Shown here: in pieces, positions 26,621 to 35,541 of the stretch
Numbering within the stretch: position 1 is the stretch's first letter
Layout: the number at the start of each line of letters is the position of its first letter
Source: JBKECF01 sp047974375
Lineage (GTDB): Bacteria > Bacillota > Clostridia > Lachnospirales > CAMZNU01
Assembly (NCBI GenBank): GCA_047974375.1
Contig: JBKECF010000052.1
Coordinates: 1 to 64,000, forward strand
Direction: 5' to 3'
Length of the DNA stretch: 64,000 nucleotides
Translations under genes and position numbers: made by a program
The notes under the pieces: generated by a model
Seen by the model: only the letters and a program-made list of their open reading frames with translations
What the model was told of the DNA's origin: nothing
The model's database searches: none

Positions 26621-26656
26621 AAGAACCTCCCTTTGTAAAAAAAATTAGTTATAAAT

Positions 26657-26935
26657 AAAAAAAGTCCTCTGTCCCAATTGGGACAGAGGACGAATTATCG
26701 TGGTACCACCTCTGGTTTAAGTGTAAAACACTTCTTAATATGCAATAACATATAACGCTATATCGGACGTAACCGTCTAACCCTACTTTGTTCAGGCAGA
26801 TACTCTGGAATGTATTCAACTTAGGATGCATATGTCTTTTCACCAACCAGACACTCTCTATAAAACATTAACTAACTTACTAGTTTCCTTCATGGTATCT
26901 CTATATTCTTTAGTTACTCTATCACAATAAAAAGC
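26657..26935 (-). promoter_or_regulatory. T-box riboswitch (probably tyrosine) before the NSS gene
   Basis: On the minus strand the leader ends with AGAGGTGGTACCACG, the canonical T-box antiterminator sequence (26699-26713), then a strong terminator GTCCTCTGTCCC-AATT-GGGACAGAGGAC (26664-26691) with seven U. Further upstream is a stem I with AGTA on its 5' side near 26918, the GGTTGGTGAAAA apical motif near 26850 and, on the 3' side, GAATACA near 26815. In T-box specifier loops the codon follows GAA, so the specifier reads TAC (Tyr). The element type is certain; the amino acid is an inference. Confidence 0.88.
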
Positions 26936-26959
26936 AAATGTCTAGAAAAAAATTAAATA

Positions 26960-28261
26960 TTACTTCTTTACATTACTTGTAAAGGATAAAACGTCCGTTA
27001 TTATTTCATGACGTTTAGGTCCAGTCGAAATTGTTGAAATTTTCACACCTATTTCTTTTTCAATAAAGGATACGTATTTTTTTGCATTTTCTGGTAAATC
27101 ATTATAATTTGTTATACCTCTTATATCTTCACTCCAACTTGGAAGATATTCATATACAGGCTTTGCGTTGTATAAATTATAAGTCGTGTCAAAATCTTTG
27201 GTTATTTTTCCGTCAATTTCATAAGCTACACAAACAGGAATTTCATCTAAATAACCAAGGACGTCTATTGCTGTTAAAGCTACGTCTGTTGCTCCTTGGC
27301 ACTCTACGCCGTATCTTGTTGCAACACAATCGAAATATCCTACTCGTCTTGCTCGTCCTGTAGTTGCTCCGTATTCACCTGCATCTCCGCCTCTTTCACG
27401 TAGGCTATTGCCTTCTTCGCCAAACAATTCAACAACAAAAGGTCCCTCGCCAACAGCGCTAGAGTAGGCTTTAGTAACAGCAACTATTTTTTCGATAGAG
27501 TATGGGGCAATACCAGCACCAACTGCTCCATATCCGGCAAGAGTTGAAGATGACGTTACATACGGATATATGCCATGGTCTGTATCTTTTAATGCACCTA
27601 GTTGCCCCTCTAGTAAGATCAATTTATTTTCTTTAATTGCATTACGGAGTATTTTACTTGTGTCTTTTACGAAGTACTTTAAAGTTTCTCGATATTCCAT
27701 TAATTTATTGTATACATCATTTGGATTTATTTCTTCTTTTCCATATAGGTGTTTAAGAGTGATATTAACTTTGTCATATATTCGGTTAACTTTTTCTCTA
27801 AGCTCTGGGTTATCGTATATTTCCCAAACCTGTATGCCGACTTTAGAAAATTTATCTGCAAAAAATGGTGCAATACCAGACTTTGTAGAACCGAATTTTT
27901 TATCTCCTAGTCTTTCTTCTTCGTATGTATCCAGTAAAACATGGTGTGGCAAAAGAATTTGTGCTCTGTTTGAAATAATTAAATTAATATCTTTTTTAGC
28001 TTTTCTAACTTCTGCTATTTCTTCCATTAGGTAGTCTATATTTAAAGCTACACCATTTGCTATTATATTTGTTACTCCTTCTGTGAAGATACCTGATGGT
28101 AATTGATGCAATGCAAATTTGCCATAATCATTTATAATTGTATGTCCTGCATTGCTTCCGCCTTGAAAGCGTACAACAAAGTCTGATTGATTTGCAATTA
28201 AATCTGTAATTTTACCCTTACCTTCGTCGCCCCAGTTTGCTCCAACTATTGCTTTAACCAT
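26960..28261 (-). CDS. purA: Adenylosuccinate synthetase
   Basis: The 433-residue enzyme joins IMP and aspartate using GTP, the first committed step to AMP. It begins VKAIVGANWGDEGKGKITDLI, with the GDEGKGK phosphate loop at 11-17. QGGSNAGHTI follows, and TTGRARRVGYFD carries the conserved arginines. It follows purB by 11 bases, so both AMP steps are encoded together. Length is normal. Confidence 0.96.
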   Translation of the reverse strand: MVKAIVGANWGDEGKGKITDLIANQSDFVVRFQGGSNAGHTIINDYGKFALHQLPSGIFTEGVTNIIANGVALNIDYLMEEIAEVRKAKKDINLIISNRAQILLPHHVLLDTYEEERLGDKKFGSTKSGIAPFFADKFSKVGIQVWEIYDNPELREKVNRIYDKVNITLKHLYGKEEINPNDVYNKLMEYRETLKYFVKDTSKILRNAIKENKLILLEGQLGALKDTDHGIYPYVTSSSTLAGYGAVGAGIAPYSIEKIVAVTKAYSSAVGEGPFVVELFGEEGNSLRERGGDAGEYGATTGRARRVGYFDCVATRYGVECQGATDVALTAIDVLGYLDEIPVCVAYEIDGKITKDFDTTYNLYNAKPVYEYLPSWSEDIRGITNYNDLPENAKKYVSFIEKEIGVKISTISTGPKRHEIITDVLSFTSNVKK

Positions 28262-28272
28262 TTGCTTCTCCT

Positions 28273-29700
28273 TTATACATTTAATACAGAGTTTTCTTTT
28301 ATAAGTGTAGAATATTCCTCAAATATCGGTTTTAAGGTTTCTAAATATTCACCAACTTGCTCAGTTGATCTTCCTATGTAGTTTTTTGCCTCAAAAGTAT
28401 TTATTAAGTCTTGTTCATTTAAGCCTAATTCTTTATCACTACATAGTAATTTTATAAGGTTATTGTCTTTGCCTTCAATTTTCACGTGTTTACCGGCTTC
28501 CATTGAATGTTTGCGTATTATTTCATGTACTTCTTGTCTATCCATTCCCTTTTTTACACACATCATTATAATATTTTCTGTCGCCATAAAAGGCAATTCT
28601 TCATTAATATGTTTTTCAATGATTTTGGGATATACAACAATTCCTGTTGTAATGTTAAGGTATATATCTAAAATTGCATCTATAGTTAAAAAACATTCTG
28701 TTACAGCAAGTCTTTTATTAGCACTATCATCCAATGTTCTTTCTAGCCATTGACTAGCCGCCGTAAAAGCGGGATTAAGACTGTTGGATATAACAAATCT
28801 AGATAAAGATGTAATTCTTTCAGAACGCATTGGATTTCTTTTGTATGCCATAGCAGAAGAGCCTATTTGATTTTTGTTAAAGGGTTCTTCTAGTTCTTTT
28901 AGGTTTTGTAATAATCTCATATCATTACTAAACTTACTAGCACTTTGTGCAATTGAAGAAAGGCAGTTTAGTATACGAGAGTCTATTTTTCTTGAGTAAG
29001 TTTGTCCAGTAACTGGATATACCGCATTAAATCCCATTGCTTTAGCTACATAGCTATCTAACTTTTTTACTTTGTTTGAGTCACCTTTAAAAAGTTCTAG
29101 AAAGCTTGCTTGTGTTCCTGTTGTTCCTTTTACACCTCTTAGTTTCAGTGAATTAATTACACTACATATTTCCTCATAGTCTAATTGTAAATCGTGAAGC
29201 CATAGGCTAGCTCTTTTACCTACAGTTGTTAGCTGAGCGGCTTGAAAATGCGTAAAACCAAGAGTAGGTAAGTCTTTATATTCATCACAAAATTTTGATA
29301 AAGATTTCATTACAGAAACTAGTTTGATTCTTATTAAATTTAAAGCTTCATGCATTACAATTATATCTGTATTATCGCCTACATAACATGAAGTAGCTCC
29401 TAAATGGATAATGCCTTTAGCTTTAGGGCACTGTACTCCGTAAGCGTATACGTGGGACATAACATCGTGACGAACAATTTTTTCACGTTCTTTAGCTACG
29501 TCTATGTTTAAGTTGTATAGGTTTTCTTCTAGCTCTTTAATTTGTTCATCGCTTATATTTAAGCCTAATTCCTTTTCGCCTTTGGCAAGGGTAAGCCATA
29601 GTTTTCGCCAAGTTGTGAATTTATTTTCACTAGAAAAAATCTTTTTCATTTCATTACTTGAATAACGTTCGTTTAAAGGTGAAACATAATTATATTCCAT
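28273..29700 (-). CDS. purB: Adenylosuccinate lyase
   Basis: I start at ATG 29700, where the frame reads MEYNYVSPLNERYSS, rather than the TTG five codons upstream that overlaps the GGAGGT ribosome site. The 475-residue fumarase-superfamily enzyme has the signature SSAMAYKRNPMRSERI and HDVMSHV/ATSCYVGDNTD active-site segments. It releases fumarate from adenylosuccinate and from SAICAR. It lies between the COG2509 flavoprotein gene (18 bases upstream) and purA. Confidence 0.95.
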   Translation of the reverse strand: MEYNYVSPLNERYSSNEMKKIFSSENKFTTWRKLWLTLAKGEKELGLNISDEQIKELEENLYNLNIDVAKEREKIVRHDVMSHVYAYGVQCPKAKGIIHLGATSCYVGDNTDIIVMHEALNLIRIKLVSVMKSLSKFCDEYKDLPTLGFTHFQAAQLTTVGKRASLWLHDLQLDYEEICSVINSLKLRGVKGTTGTQASFLELFKGDSNKVKKLDSYVAKAMGFNAVYPVTGQTYSRKIDSRILNCLSSIAQSASKFSNDMRLLQNLKELEEPFNKNQIGSSAMAYKRNPMRSERITSLSRFVISNSLNPAFTAASQWLERTLDDSANKRLAVTECFLTIDAILDIYLNITTGIVVYPKIIEKHINEELPFMATENIIMMCVKKGMDRQEVHEIIRKHSMEAGKHVKIEGKDNNLIKLLCSDKELGLNEQDLINTFEAKNYIGRSTEQVGEYLETLKPIFEEYSTLIKENSVLNV

Positions 29701-29718
29701 GAGACCTCCAGTCAACTA

Positions 29719-31122
29719 TTAGTTTTTAGATAATATATTTCTTGCGATTAATACACCTGCAGCACCTGCTTGAGCTAGTCCTCTTGTTACGCCTGCACCA
29801 TCGCCACCGCAATAAAGATTTACAATTTCGCTTTCTAAAGATTTATTAAGTTGGGGTCTTGCAGAGTAAAACTTGGCTTCAACTCCATAGAAAAGAGTAT
29901 GTTCTAAAGCGATTCCTGGAGTTACTATATTTAATGCATCCATCATTTCTATTAAACTTTTCATTGTATTATAAGGTAGTACGAGGCCTAAATCTCCTGG
30001 TACGGCTTCTTTTAAAGTTGGTTCTAAAAAGCCTTCGTTTATTCTATTTCTTGTGGACCTTCTACCTCTTAGTATATCACCATAAGATTGAACTATAACA
30101 CTTCCGTCAGATAGGTCATTTGCTAGTTTGCAAATTTCTCTGGCATATCCATTAGGGTCGCTAAAAGGTTCGGAAAAAGTATGAGAAACTAAAAGTGCGA
30201 AATTTGTATTATTCGAACCAAGTTTAGGATCTTTAAATGCATGGCCATTAGCGGCTATTACACCACTGTGGTTTTCTACAACAACATGTCCTGAAGGATT
30301 GGAACAAAAAGTTCTTACTTTAGTCCCAACAGATGTATTAAAAATGAATTTACCTTCATATAAATGTTTATTTATATCTTGCATTATTATATCTGAAGTT
30401 TCTAGTCTTACACCAATATCAACTTGGTTATTGTAAAGAAGGATATTTCTTTTAGACAAAATACTTGTTAACCATTTAGCACCATCTCTGCCAGGAACAA
30501 CTACTACATAGTCAGACTCATATTTACCATCGTAGGTTTCAACTCCGTAGGCAACAACTTTGCCATTTTCCTCCTTTGTTAAAATGTCTTTTACTTCTGT
30601 TCCGAAGGAGACGTCTATTTTAGTTGCTAAAAATTTATAAATATCTTTTAAAATCATTAAGTTTTGTTCTGTTCCTAAATGTCGAACATGAGAGCGAAGC
30701 AACTTTAAACCAGCACCGTATGCTTGTTGTTCTATAAGACGTACGTCTTCTGTTAATGGATCTGTAAGAGTCGTTGTAGCACCGTGTTTTAGATTTATTG
30801 CGTCAACATATTTAATCAGCTCTAGTAAATCGCTTTGGTCTATATAGTCCGATAACCATCCACCAAACTCAGTAGTAATGTTAAACTTGCCGTCGCTATA
30901 TGCACCAGCACCGCCAAATCCAGCAGTAATTGAACAGGCAGGTTTACAACCGCCATCGGGGCAATGCTGTATTTTACCATCTAATATGGGACAGTTTCTC
31001 TTATAAATATCTCTACCTTTATCTAGCAGTAATATTTTTTTTTCGGGTGATTTTATGGCTAGCTCATATGCGGAATATATTCCGGCAGGTCCAGCCCCTA
31101 CAATTATTACATCATATTTCAT
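29719..31122 (-). CDS. FAD-dependent dehydrogenase of the COG2509 type
   Basis: The 467-residue flavoprotein starts YDVIIVGAGPAGIYSAYEL, the dinucleotide-binding GxGxxG, and has the group's cysteine-rich CPDGGCKPACSITAGFGGAGAYSDGK segment near 55-80. It ends with a second FAD contact, NLYCGGDGAGVTRGLAQAGAAG. The reaction of these proteins is not established. It is the first gene of an apparent operon with purB and purA. AAGGAG precedes ATG. Confidence 0.85.
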   Translation of the reverse strand: MKYDVIIVGAGPAGIYSAYELAIKSPEKKILLLDKGRDIYKRNCPILDGKIQHCPDGGCKPACSITAGFGGAGAYSDGKFNITTEFGGWLSDYIDQSDLLELIKYVDAINLKHGATTTLTDPLTEDVRLIEQQAYGAGLKLLRSHVRHLGTEQNLMILKDIYKFLATKIDVSFGTEVKDILTKEENGKVVAYGVETYDGKYESDYVVVVPGRDGAKWLTSILSKRNILLYNNQVDIGVRLETSDIIMQDINKHLYEGKFIFNTSVGTKVRTFCSNPSGHVVVENHSGVIAANGHAFKDPKLGSNNTNFALLVSHTFSEPFSDPNGYAREICKLANDLSDGSVIVQSYGDILRGRRSTRNRINEGFLEPTLKEAVPGDLGLVLPYNTMKSLIEMMDALNIVTPGIALEHTLFYGVEAKFYSARPQLNKSLESEIVNLYCGGDGAGVTRGLAQAGAAGVLIARNILSKN

Positions 31123-31235
31123 ACGTAAACTCCTTTTCAGCCCTTTATCATCAACTTCTTTAACTAATGTAAATTTAGATTAAATAATTTTCTTGATTAG
31201 AATATCTATTAATTATTTTAACCTTTTACTTAAGT

Positions 31236-31264
31236 ATATTACTAAATAAAAACGGAATTAACAA
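31236..31264 (-). promoter_or_regulatory. Candidate promoter for the COG2509-purB-purA operon
   Basis: Reading on the minus strand, TTGTTA (31264-31259), 17 bases, then TAATAT (31241-31236), about 110 bases before the first gene. No purine-type operator was recognised. Confidence 0.45.
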
Positions 31265-31325
31265 GTTTTGCTTTAGAAATAAATAACAAGATATAGGACT
31301 TACAATTATGTAACTAACCATTAAT

Positions 31326-31418
31326 AATTAGCCCCTCCACCTCAATACAAGCATAGGTGGAGGGGGTGTCTAATTTACTGCTCAGTCCCCACTGACGGTA
31401 GGACTATTGATTCATTAA
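31326..31418. repeat. Palindromic repeat element, copy D (long form, partly deleted)
   Basis: CCCCTCCACCT (31332-31342) pairs perfectly with AGGTGGAGGGG (31355-31365). GTGTCTAATT follows, then the long-form tail GCTCAGTCCCCACTGACGG plus TAGGACTATTGATTCATTA, which aligns with copy A but has lost one arm of the GC-rich hairpin. It lies at the end of the broken MFS gene. Confidence 0.7.
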
Positions 31419-31447
31419 TAATTTCATCTAGTAGTTCTTTTGATGTA

Positions 31448-32639
31448 TCATTTTAGCGGGTTCTGCTTATTTGTTTGGTTGGAAAAATAAATATTAAAAG
31501 AAAATGAAATTAAAACAAATATTATTGTCATAATAAAAAACATTGTTGATGCGTTAAAGAAATTTAATATTGTACTTATACCAAGTAAAACTAAAATTGA
31601 AAATATCCTAATTAAAGTTCCGTTTAAAGAAATTATAGTTCCCATGATATCATCACTAAGGGTCTTTTTTAAGCAAAAATCTAAATTCATAAGATAAATC
31701 AATATAAATATAAGTATTATAGGTATACTGAAAATGTATAAATATTTATTAATTATAATTTGGTTAGTTACTATTAAAGAAAGAACTATTCCTAATATTA
31801 TTTTAGAATTAGTATAGCTATGCTCTATTTTCTCGTAAACCTTGGATGCTATAATGTTTGATAGTCTGAAAATCATATATAAAATTCCGAAAAAACTTAT
31901 ATCTATATCGTGCTCTGTAAACATTACTTGCCAATATTGATAAAATGGCTGAAAGAAAAATTGCTAACTAGCCATTAGTATAAATAATTCAGTTATCTTT
32001 CTTGATTTAAGAATTATAAATACATTATTTTTAAGTTTAACTATATTGTGTACGATAGTCACCGTTTATTTGTTCTGTATCTTCTTTAGATGGTATTGCT
32101 GTAATAACTATAAATATAGAAATTAATAAAAATACTATAGATATATAATAGATATTAATTTCTATAAAATTATATAGGTATCCACCGATAACGCCGGCAC
32201 TTATTGCCGATACACTTGTTGTTATTTGGAGATTTGAAAGGTGTTTTTTAAAGATTATATCTTCTTCTTTTTTAAAGATATTTGCGAAACTGGAATCTAA
32301 AGAGCCGGTACTTAATGCAGTTGAAATTCCGTAGATAAACCAGGAAATGCATAAATTGAAGTAAGAACTTGCAATAACTACCATGTAATTAGAAATTAAA
32401 AGAGTAAATGTAGACAATATATAAATAAATTTTCTGCTATAGATATCAGATATAATGCCAGAGGGTAATTCGAAAAATATGATGGCAGCCATAAAAAATA
32501 TCTGTATTATTGCAACTTCTTCTATATTTATTCCTTTACTTAAAAATATTATTGTTAGTACTGCATGTGGCAAGGTACGTGCAAATTCGTTAAGAAAACG
32601 GCTAACTAAATAAAATTTTAGATGTTGTTTATTTATCAT
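31448..32639 (-). pseudogene. MFS efflux transporter, disrupted
   Basis: Two frames make one MFS transporter. The first (32639 to 32037) starts MINKQHLKFYLVSRFLNEFA and includes FFELPSGIISDIYSRKF, the family's loop 2-3 motif. The second (31924 to 31448) supplies the C-terminal helices. Between them, a frame running through VKLKNNVFIILKSRK keeps coding sense but meets a TAG after ILMAS, so one frameshift near 32045 and one nonsense codon near 31970 break the gene. Its start overlaps the end of a ThiF-like fragment, pointing to a former operon. Confidence 0.8.
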
Positions 32640-32848
32640 TGTTTAACTCCTTTGAACAGGAACAATTTGGGTTTCTGTTCATGGTTATTATATGTTTTTC
32701 AAAATTATGATTATCAATACCTATTCTTACGTTTATAAAATTAATTTTATCATATTCTTCTGGAAGATAAAAGAAAATATCAATTAATGCCATGTTAGAG
32801 GATATGGCATTGTTCGTAAAAAAGGATGGAGCTGAACGTAATTCATTT
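32629..32848 (-). pseudogene. ThiF/E1-like adenylyltransferase, C-terminal fragment
   Basis: The frame, with no proper start, reads LNELRSAPSFFTNNAISSNM then ALIDIFFYLPEEYDKINFIN and ends TMNRNPNCSCSKELNNDK. It matches the end of ThiF/MoeB/HesA-type E1 enzymes: the aPSf..NN.i...a..e..kYL helix and a C-terminal RNPNC.C zinc half-site. Its stop overlaps the MFS start by 11 bases. Upstream the frame is cut by repeat copy E at about 32848, so the gene was probably interrupted there. Only the C-terminal quarter remains. The family call is by eye. Confidence 0.55.
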
Positions 32849-32918
32849 AATCAGTAAGAATTAGATAGTCCCGCCACCTATTATACATTGAGGTGGGGGT
32901 CTAATTCTTACCGATAAA
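32848..32918. repeat. Palindromic repeat element, copy E (short form)
   Basis: The left arm TCAGTAAGAATTAGA plus CCCGCCACCT (32851-32879, with a short TAGT insertion) is inverted in AGGTGGGGGTCTAATTCTTA plus CCGATAAA (32891-32918). It matches copy B closely and abuts the ThiF-like fragment. Confidence 0.78.
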
Positions 32919-33241
32919 AAATATAATTATAGCTATAGAAAGAGTAAGCTGAACTTTTTCTTATATTTTAAATTATGCGTGTTTTTTAATAATTAACTCA
33001 GATGTACTAGGGTAAACATGGAATTTATAAAAATTTATGAAAAAGATAAAAATATAAAGGTGTTGGATTTATTTTTTTAGTTGACATGAAGGTTCAATTT
33101 TACATTTGCATAAACAACAATGGGTATTGTTAAGAAAGATTATAGAGTAGAGGTGCTTTATAGTCTTTTTTTTGTTATTATATAAGTGTGAATAACAAAA
33201 AGGATAAAGTTGGACTAACAAAAGTTTAAGAGGAGATTATT
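32919..33241 (+). other. Gap between repeat E and rnr
   Basis: The interval holds a 20-codon frame at 33018-33080 (MEFIKIYEKDKNIKVLDLFF) with a modest TAGGG ribosome site, a TTGACA at 33081-33086 without a clear -10, and the terminator at 33135-33173. The short frame could be a gene fragment or a leader; I cannot assign it. No other gene is visible. Confidence 0.35.
33135..33173 (+). terminator. Terminator-like hairpin in the rnr leader
   Basis: AAAGATTATAGAG (33135-33147) pairs, with wobbles, with CTTTATAGTCTTT and is followed by a long T run. No complete gene lies upstream on this strand, so it may attenuate rnr or end a short transcript. Its stem is close to that of the terminator at 16990-17033. 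Confidence 0.55.
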
Positions 33242-35359
33242 ATGGATAGAAAAGAAAAGATTTTAGCATTAATAAAAGATGATAATTATAAACCAATTAA
33301 AGCCGTAGACATTGCTTTTTTTATGGAAGTACCAAAAGAAGAAACAAATAATTTTATGTCTATTCTTGGAGAGCTGGAGAGCGAAGGGAAAGTAATTATA
33401 ACAAAAAAAGGAAAAGTTCTATTACCAGAAAGAGAAGGTATCTATACTGGGGTATATTTATCCACAAGTAGAGGTTTTGGGTTTGTAGATGTTGAAGGTC
33501 TTGAAAATGATATTTTTATACCTAGGAATTGTGTAAATGGGGCTTTATATAAAGATGTAGTATTAGTAAAGTTGGAATCAAACCGTGATGGTAAAAAACC
33601 GGAAGGTGAAATTATAAAAATATTGCAAGGCAATAAAGATTTTATTGTTGGGACATATGAACAAGGAGATAGATGCGGTTTTGTTATTCCAGATAACGAT
33701 AAATACATGACAGACATATACATAGGAAAAAGCAATAAAGGTAATGCTGTAGATGGTTCTAAAGTAATGGTGCGTATTATAAAAAGAGACCCAGATGCGA
33801 AAAATCCAGAAGGGGAAATTTTAAATATTATAGGTCACAAAAATGACCCTGGAGTTGACATACTATCTATAGTATATGATTATGAAATACCTTTAGAATT
33901 TCCAGATAAAGTAATGACTTCTTTATATAGTGTGCCAGATGAATTAGAAAAAAAAGAATATAGTGATAGGCTTGACCTTAGAAGAATGCAAACAATTACC
34001 ATAGATGGAGAGGATGCTAAGGACTTAGATGATGCAATTTCCATAGAAAAACTGGGTAATGGGAACTATAAGTTAGGTGTACACATTGCAGATGTTACAA
34101 ATTATGTAAAGGAAGATTCTTTTTTAGACAAAGAGGCTAGAAAACGTGGAACTAGTGTTTATTTAGTGGATAGAGTAATTCCTATGTTGCCACATAAATT
34201 ATCTAATGGAATTTGTTCATTAAATGCTGGAGTAGATAGATTTGCTCTTAGTTGTATTATGGAGATAGATGGCAAGGGCGAAGTGGTAAAACATGAAATC
34301 GCAGAAACTTTAATAAAAACAGATAAACGTCTATCCTATACAATTGTAAATGATATTTTAACAAATGACTTAAGTCAATATAAGGAAGAATATAAAAATT
34401 TTGTAGAAATGTTCAAAAATATGGAGAAGTTAAGAGGGATTTTATTAAATAAAAGACTAAAAAGAGGGTCCATAGAATTCAATTTCCCAGAGGCGAAAAT
34501 AATACTTGATGAAAAAGGCAAGCCTCTAGATATTGTAAAAAGAGAAAGAAATATAGCTACAAGCATCATAGAAGAGTTTATGTTGGTATGTAATGAAACT
34601 GTAGCAGAGGACTTTTTTTGGATGGAAGTACCTTTTGTCTTTAGAACTCACGAAGAACCATCTGAAGAAAAAATAAATAAACTGAAAGACTTTATTAGTA
34701 CTTTTGGCTACTTTATAAAAGGTAATAGCACTCATCCAAAGGCTTTACAAGGGCTACTTACTTCCTTAGATACAAAGGAAGAGGCTTTAATTAGCAAGGT
34801 TGTATTAAGAAGTATGCAACAGGCTAAGTATACAGCTAAAAACGGTGGCCATTATGGTTTAGCAGCAAAGTACTATTGCCATTTTACTTCTCCTATAAGA
34901 AGATACCCAGACTTGCAAATTCATAGAATTATAAAAGAAAACTTAAAAGGCAAACTTGATTCTAAGGAAATAAAAAGAATTAACGAATATATAAATGAAG
35001 TTTGTGCGAATTCCTCATTTACTGAAAGAAGAGCTGAAAATGCAGAACGAGATACAAATAAATTAAAAAAATGCGAGTATATGGAGGATAAAATAGGTTC
35101 AACTTTTGGAGGGATAATATCTGGGGTTACATCTTGGGGTCTTTATGTAGAGTTAGATAATACTGTAGAGGGCATGGTTCCTGTAACGTCCCTTAATAAT
35201 GATAATTATGTATATGATGAACTTAATTTAGCCTATAAAGGCGAAAAATATAAGTATACAATTGGTAGCAAAGTAACAGTTTATGTAGATAAAGTTGACA
35301 TAGCAAGAAGAAATATAGATTTTTTATTTATAGATGAAAAGGGAAATATTATTGAGTAA
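33242..35359 (+). CDS. rnr: Ribonuclease R
   Basis: The 705-residue 3'-5' exoribonuclease has an N-terminal winged-helix, two cold-shock domains (GVYLSTSRGFGFVDVEG is the RNP1-like start of the first, near 75-90) and the RNB catalytic core. RNB motifs are TIDGEDAKDLDDAISIEKL near 258, with the metal aspartates, and HFTSPIRRYPDLQIHR near 555. A C-terminal S1 domain starts at GSTFGGIISGVTSWGLYVEL. It degrades structured RNA. The frequent partner smpB/ssrA is not seen here. Confidence 0.95.
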   Translation: MDRKEKILALIKDDNYKPIKAVDIAFFMEVPKEETNNFMSILGELESEGKVIITKKGKVLLPEREGIYTGVYLSTSRGFGFVDVEGLENDIFIPRNCVNGALYKDVVLVKLESNRDGKKPEGEIIKILQGNKDFIVGTYEQGDRCGFVIPDNDKYMTDIYIGKSNKGNAVDGSKVMVRIIKRDPDAKNPEGEILNIIGHKNDPGVDILSIVYDYEIPLEFPDKVMTSLYSVPDELEKKEYSDRLDLRRMQTITIDGEDAKDLDDAISIEKLGNGNYKLGVHIADVTNYVKEDSFLDKEARKRGTSVYLVDRVIPMLPHKLSNGICSLNAGVDRFALSCIMEIDGKGEVVKHEIAETLIKTDKRLSYTIVNDILTNDLSQYKEEYKNFVEMFKNMEKLRGILLNKRLKRGSIEFNFPEAKIILDEKGKPLDIVKRERNIATSIIEEFMLVCNETVAEDFFWMEVPFVFRTHEEPSEEKINKLKDFISTFGYFIKGNSTHPKALQGLLTSLDTKEEALISKVVLRSMQQAKYTAKNGGHYGLAAKYYCHFTSPIRRYPDLQIHRIIKENLKGKLDSKEIKRINEYINEVCANSSFTERRAENAERDTNKLKKCEYMEDKIGSTFGGIISGVTSWGLYVELDNTVEGMVPVTSLNNDNYVYDELNLAYKGEKYKYTIGSKVTVYVDKVDIARRNIDFLFIDEKGNIIE

Positions 35360-35541
35360 ATATTTGTGGCTAATACTTACATAATTTTTTAGAAAAAACG
35401 TGAAAAAATGTATAAACTAACTATGAATAATAATTTTTTTATAGTATAATGCCAATTAAGTTAAGACAACAATTTGCAGAAAATAATTTTTGTTTAATGT
35501 TGAAGTTGTAAAGTAGATTAATATTACATTAGGAGTTATTT

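Noticed and set aside
27570..28034. 154-codon open frame on the plus strand
   Set aside because: Antisense shadow of purA; Ser/Leu-rich low-complexity translation.
30930..31163. 77-codon open frame on the plus strand over the flavoprotein start
   Set aside because: Antisense shadow of the COG2509 gene and its leader.
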